Shown here: one piece after another, positions 58,813 to 64,000 of the stretch | Layout: each line of letters starts with the position of its first letter | Numbering within the stretch: position 1 is the first letter of the stretch | Source of the DNA: Rhizophagus irregularis | Lineage: Eukaryota > Glomeromycota > Glomeromycetes > Glomerales > Glomeraceae | Assembly (NCBI RefSeq): GCF_026210795.1 | Contig: NC_089432.1 | Coordinates: 5,704,001 to 5,768,000, forward strand | DNA: 64,000 nt | Direction: 5' to 3' | Notes under the pieces: model-generated | Seen by the model: the letters and a program-made list of their open reading frames with translations, nothing else | What the model was told of the DNA's origin: nothing | Databases searched by the model: none | Translations under genes and position numbers: made by a program

Positions 58813-59798
58813 GACCAGAATAAATTCACAAGCAGGAAGTCGATCCCGTTCTCGGAGCCGTTCTCGTAGTCCACGCTCGCTTTCAGGATCGCGTTCTAGA
58901 AGTCGTTCTTATTCTTCTTATTCCTCAAGAAGCCGGTCACGATCCTACTCTAGAAGTCGATCGCGATCTTTATCGTACTCACGTAGTCGTTCCCGTTCAC
59001 CTTATTCACGCAGACGGCGTTCTTTATCTCCACTTCCTACGAAGATTATGGTCAATAAGTTGACAAAAAATGTTACGGATGCACATTTACAAGAAATATT
59101 TGGTGCATTTGGACGAATTCATCGTGTGGAAATGGCTCTTGATGATAAATGCAAGTATTATAATTTACTTTTTTTCGTACATGATTGATTTTTAACCTAA
59201 CCTTTTTTTACGATCTTTACTTATAGGGCAAACGAACAAAGGAATAGCTTATATTGATTATGAAACTAGGGCTGAAGCAGAAAGAGCTATTAGTTATATG
59301 GATGGAGTACGTATGGACTTAATTACAAAGAACAAATGCATTAATTAACATTTCTGAATCATTTATTTATTTAAATTTTTTTTTTGTATAAGGGTCAACT
59401 GGACGGCTCATTATTGTCTTGTACATTCGTGCCTCGTCGGCCGCTTTCTCCATTACCACCTAGACGCAGAGGTATTGTAATAAGTAAAAATATCGATGTA
59501 TGGTTAATAGATCTCATTTCTAGAAATATTTCTAATTTTCTTAGGTGGAAGATTTAATTCATCACCTCCACGCCGTTTTATGGCGAGTAGTTATCGCGCT
59601 CGGGGCAGATCTCCATTGCGTCGCTATTCAAGATCCAGATCAAGAACACCAATTCGTCGAAGGCGTTCATATTCATACAGTTCATATAGTTCACGGAGTA
59701 GATCAAGATCACCCTATTCCAGAAGTCGAAGTAGAAGTTACTCACCAAGAAGCCGATCGAGAAGCCGCAGTCGAAGCAGAAGCCGTAGTCGTCATTGA
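58813..59798 (+). CDS. RNPS1-like SR protein (RS-RRM-RS), 5' end unresolved
   Basis: Exons about 58813-59150, 59227-59306, 59393-59471 and 59545-59798. An RS-rich N terminus (SRSRSLSYSRSRSRSPYSRR) leads into an RRM: TKIMVNKLTKNVTDAHLQEI FGAFGRIHRVEMAL, then TNKGIAYIDYETRAEAERAI SYMDG. A P/R-rich linker and an RS tail follow. The order and the sequence PLPTKI...NKLTKNVT fit RNPS1 of the exon-junction and ASAP complexes. No ATG is in frame upstream, so a first exon before 58813 is missing. The first visible intron (59151-59226) starts with GC (AAAT|GCAAGT); only that joint keeps frame. Confidence 0.8.
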
Positions 59799-60642
59799 GA
59801 TTCTATGACTCAGACATTTATCTTCTTTTTTCTTTCTTTTTTTTCAATTACACAATATTTTTTTTTGTTTGTTTGTTCTTTTGGTTTTTTATTTGTCTAT
59901 GCTAAAAAAAAAATTTCGAAAGTTTATAACCCTTTTCTTTCCTGTTATAACCTATATACTTACTTAATACTTGATTCTAGGAACTTTGATTTACCGTGTG
60001 TATGAAAACTGGAGAATCGATGATAGATTATTTGTGTAAATGGTTACTTTCCTGCACACTATCAGAATTTCAATTTGAAAAAACGTTATGCAATTATTAA
60101 AAAATATTTTTTAATCTTTCCAGAGATTTCTGTAAAATTTCCGAGTTTTTTTTTTTAAACATTAAAGAACCAGCGCAGTTTGAATTAACTAAGAATCAAT
60201 GTAAGTTCATTTTGTTCATTTATTTGTGTAATTGATTTTAGCGGATGAATGTTACTAATTTTTGATTGATTTTGTGTAGAAATTTATTTTATTTTTTTTT
60301 TAAGATAGGAACTTAATACAGGCAATGTTTATTTTTATATATTTATTGTACTCGTGCAATAATATTTCTTTTTTTTAAAAAAAAATAAAATAAAAAAAAT
60401 AAAATAAAAAATGAAATATTTAATAATAGTTGATTTCTTTGGGATTTTATTGTTTCTAAATATATTTGTGACTTTCGAAGGATTATGCAGTTATTGTGAT
60501 AGTTTTACGTATTTAATTTCCGTATTATAAATAACTTATATAATATTAATGATTCTACATTAAAATACTTTTAAATAACTTTTGATTCGTTTCTTACTCT
60601 AATTTCGTATTGTCCGGTTAAAGATCCTTATAAAGAAAAAGT
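59799..60642. other. Convergent 3' spacer, T-rich
   Basis: The 844-bp spacer has long T and A runs, with short frames only. It probably holds the 3' UTRs of the RNPS1-like and EXS genes. Confidence 0.55.
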
Positions 60643-62042
60643 TCATTCTTTTAACTCTATTTCAGATGAATTATGATCTCTAAGTTCTACTATACTGTAA
60701 GCACCGCCTTTTTTATCGAATTTTTCTACATGAGCACTTTCCAATCTAAAAAAAATCCATAACCAACGTCGCATAACCTCTAAGAGTTCCATTAAAAAAA
60801 CACCACCTTCCAATTGATGTATAATATGTAAATGAGATGATAGTTTCAAAGACCACGTAAATCTAAGTAAAAAATCTATAAATATTGCTACATAATATAT
60901 AAAACTTTCATTGAAGTGCAAATTCGATCGAAGTTGTAAACCAGGTATTAAAGTGCCTGGATATGCTGGTGAAAAGAAATCTAGTTTCCAATCCATTACA
61001 ACATCCCAGTAAAAAGAATACATAGAATTAAAAGCTACTGATATTATCCTAATAATATTAAAATATATCTTTAAATTTAATCAAATTAAGAAAGAAATAT
61101 TAAACCAAATCAAAAATTATATATTTACCATAATCTAAATAAAGTGGAATGAGAAATCCATACAATTGATTGAGCTGTAAGAGCTTCATATTTATACCAT
61201 TTTTGTAATACTGAAAATAATATGACGGGAAATGCTGAAGCGTATTTAAAAGCATTAAATAAATGACGTTTGTCGTTACGATTAGATCCGATATATTCTG
61301 TCATACACTGCTTAAACCTAATAACGTATGGAATGCTTTTCAAAAGAGTGTAAAATATCAGCTATAAAATGCGTTACGTGTAAACCGAGCGTGGCATAAA
61401 TTTAATTACCTAGTAAACAAAGGAGCTATTATATAATTCCAACCTCTATTTCCTACGTAAACTTCATCACAATGTAATAAAATACGTCCTGTGGCATATA
61501 AATCGCCAAAAACTTTGGCAAAACTAGTTAAAATATCTGCCATTATTACGTCTGCAAGAGGTATATCGCTACTAAAAGAAAACACAATTCTTCGAATACA
61601 CCTATTTGAGAATAATGTTAGAAAATTAAGTATATAAAGATTTTTTAAAACAATTGGAAGCGTTAACTGACCGCAAAAATCTCATTCTTTCTTTTTTCCT
61701 ACAACAATTGAAGGGGCATATTATGATGGCAAAAACGATAACATAACAAACTAAAGGAATTGAAGTCCATTCTATTATTTCTGTTTCAACACCACCAGTT
61801 ACTTGCCAAAAGATAACTAAATTTAACCCAATCCAAGACGTAAATATGAATGCTAAATTATAAATGGCTTTATGAGAAGAAGGAGTATTATTATTTTTAT
61901 CTAAAAGATGTGGAACGTCTATAGAAAGCCAAGAAAGTATTTGCAAATTAGAACCCCATGCCCAAAGGCCTATTACGGAAATAATGAGCACACGATAAGG
62001 CAAAGGAAAAGTATTTGAAAAGTTCCACTCTATGGTGGACAT
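60643..62042 (-). CDS. EXS-domain membrane protein (Erd1-like), 4 exons, 391 aa
   Basis: Exons 62042-61672, 61601-61410, 61335-61129 and 61048-60643 keep frame. Hydrophobic segments include YRVLIISVIGLWAWGSNLQI, AIYNLAFIFTSWIGLNLVIF and SIPLVCYVIVFAIIICPFN. EXS features are DIPLADVIMADILTSFAKVF GDLY, RFKQCMTEYIGSNRNDKRHL FNAFKYASAFPVIL, NSMYSFYWDVVMDWKLDFF and FIDFLLRFTWSLKLSSHLHI. No SPX domain is present, so it matches Erd1 (Golgi phosphate recycling and glycosyltransferase retention) rather than full-length Xpr1/Syg1. Confidence 0.9.
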
Positions 62043-62453
62043 TTTGGTTTTTTTATTTGTTTATCGTAGAGCCATGTATTTTAATGTAGAGGCTGCCAAG
62101 AATATCATCTATTTACAACTAAATTAATTATAATGATCTAAAAATATCTCAATTTCAATTATTTCATTATTTCAATTATACTAATTTCTAAATACGATGC
62201 ATATGTATTCGTGCAACCGCCGATCTCAAACACGTACGATAATTACGAAAATTAACTTTGTAGATTAAAATATTATAAATATTATTAAAGTCATCTATGA
62301 ATTAGCAATAATCACTTTATACTTTTACAAGAATAACTGTACAACAAAAGGGAGTGTTAAATTACCCTGCAATTATTGATATTCTTAACCTACTAAGTGT
62401 GAAAAATTATAATAGTATATATCATTAAAATCTTATAATTGTCCTTATTGTTC
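62043..62453. other. Spacer between two minus-strand genes
   Basis: 411 bp of AT-rich DNA upstream of the EXS gene and downstream of the NIPA-like gene. No gene is seen. Confidence 0.55.
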
Positions 62454-63922
62454 TCAGTCTTCTTCGGAATCTGTTGAGTCATCATTTAATTGTGTTAATC
62501 CTAAGTTTTCTAAGCGATTTTCTTCATCAAAAGCATTGAATAAAGTCGCATCTCTCGTTCTCATTAAAGAATCGCGTCCTTCTCCCGATATTGATGATCT
62601 TAAAATCCCAGTTCCAGTTTGCATTGATCTAAGTCCATCATTTTTTGCTGTATTTAATAAATATACTCCCGCAAATATTGTAAGGAATCCACAAAATAAG
62701 CTAACAACATTCATACTCTCTGTATTAAATCCTCGAAAAAGAAGAACTGATGCGAAAATCGTTGATGTTGTAAAAAATACGTAATATATAGGATTTACTC
62801 TAACGAGAGAAAAAGAAGAAAAAGTAGATAAATTACTTAATTCCTATGTAAACTTTTTAAAACATTATGAATTATTACTTACATATTAGTTTCAAATTGA
62901 TCTAAAGCTTTGTTAAAATAATTCATTTGTATTAATATGCAAAGAGTAGATATGATGATAAACACATACGTTGATGGATGAGTTAATTGATTATTGCCTG
63001 CAAAAGTGAGCTTTAATGCAATGCCAAATCCTTTACAAGACATCACTGATATTGATCCAACTAATGAACAAATTGAAAGATACACCAAGGGATCTTTTCT
63101 GCCATATTTAGGTACAATATGATATATAGCAAAAACCGTATAACAACCGACTATTACAATATAAATTAAAAATCCTATATAGTTTTTTTTAAGAAAAAGA
63201 AAAATTTAATTAAGTTGTCCGAAAAAAAAATATATTTAATTAATTAAAAATAAAAAACAGTCGATATACCAGGTTTAAGGGCAAATTGTAAAATTTGGTC
63301 GACAGTTTTAATTTCTTTATCTTCAGGTGAGTGAAGCACTATCATGATAGATCCGATTAAACATAACCCACAACCAACTGTTCCTATTCGCCCAAGACTC
63401 TCTTTAAGAAAGAATGATGCCAAAACAGCTCTGTTATATAAAATTTTTAATTAAGATATCGATCATATGTATATGAAAGTATTCAACTTTCTACACTTAC
63501 CCAATCAAAACACTAAGAGCACCAAGAGGTGTTACAAGTATGGCAGGCGCAAAGGAGTATGCCGCAAAATTTAACAATTCTCCAAAAACCACTATTTAAT
63601 TAAAATTAATTGTTTCGTTTATATATTATTTCTATTCTTAAATATAATATAGTCAATGAACCTACTTGTTGCCATTCCTAACCACCAAATTGGGTTTTTT
63701 AAATAACTATGATCATCACCAGCGAACCCTACAGGTAAATAAAAAATTTAAAACACTTGTAGCATATAAAACAATTTTTGGAAAGAAAAATATCTTTTAA
63801 AAACTACCATGTCTATCGTTTGCATCTATTAGTCCCTTTTTTGTTATAATAAAAGACGTGCCAATCAGCAGACTGGAGGCGACGGCTAACGTCAACCCAA
63901 TGTATTTATCGTTTATGCTCAT
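62454..63922 (-). CDS. NIPA-type magnesium transporter, multi-exon
   Basis: It starts MSINDKYIGLTLAVASSLLI GTSFIITKKGLIDANDRHG (63922) and continues KNPIWWLGMAT, VVFGELLNFAAYSFAPAILV TPLGALSVLIG, LASFFLKESLGRIGTVGCGL CLIGSIMIVLHSPED. Then come FLIYIVIVGCYTVFAIYHIV, YLSICSLVGSISVMSCKGFG, ALDQFETNM, and NPIYYVFFTTSTIFASVLLF RGFN. The order matches the NIPA family (about nine membrane helices), which moves magnesium in endosomal or plasma membranes. The end is a polar tail (LTQLNDDSTDSEED; stop 62454). About six short introns. Confidence 0.92.
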
Positions 63923-64000
63923 TCGTTGACACTTATATGTGAAGTTCAAATTGCAAAAAAAAAGAACGATTTGTCTATAGACACGTCGGTTTTTTAGAAA

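Overview
The window looks like nuclear DNA of an early-diverging, very AT-rich fungus. Evidence: many short spliceosomal introns, eukaryotic housekeeping genes, AT-rich spacers, heavy loads of palindromic MITE-like repeats, and a phytochelatin synthase gene. An arbuscular mycorrhizal fungus (Glomeromycotina, Rhizophagus-like) is my best guess. That is inference, not proven by the sequence alone.

There are two compartments. The left part (about 1-21,260) is a nest of mobile DNA. It holds a 977-bp palindrome built of smaller palindromes, an 18-unit 51-bp hairpin minisatellite, and a complete 4,534-bp DNA transposon (3912-8445). The transposon has matching terminal inverted repeats, a TTAA target duplication, an empty-site copy in the same window and an intact seven-exon gene for a DDE-type protein of 1,093 residues. 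Beyond it lie a 373-bp tandem duplication and a full-length but dead 8.35-kb LINE on the minus strand (9159-17513) with a 15-bp target duplication. Next come a second, 5'-truncated LINE piece, two CACTA-like hairpin elements with 3-bp duplications and two TA-flanked MITEs. These insertions sit inside one another, so their relative ages can be read. Positions 21,260-23,377 are AT-rich and empty.

The right part (about 23,378-63,922) is gene-dense, with 18 genes. They are: a conserved fungal nuclear-type protein, a bestrophin-like channel, a BRAT1-like helical protein, ribosomal protein uS15 (RPS13), a CXXC zinc protein (CZIB), a mitochondrial-type protein, ALAD/HEM2, a Pex30-type DysF peroxin, Mia40, a Man1/Src1 inner-nuclear-membrane protein, an Ariadne-type RBR ubiquitin ligase, an unidentified 195-residue protein, NBAS/Sec39, Golgi pH regulator, TTI2, phytochelatin synthase, an OS-9/Yos9 ERAD lectin, an RNPS1-like SR protein, an EXS-domain (Erd1-like) protein and a NIPA-type magnesium transporter. 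(The count is 18 to 20, depending on how the weakly identified ones are treated.) Five pairs are divergent, with only 126-276 bp between start codons, which suggests shared promoters. Small palindromic elements sit in the spacers of this half too.

No operons, CRISPR arrays, rRNA or tRNA genes were recognised. The strongest candidate for something undescribed is the TTAA-flanked transposon at 3912-8445. It combines FYR-like segments, a cysteine/histidine cluster, a DDE-like core and a SAP-like domain, and its superfamily I cannot name.
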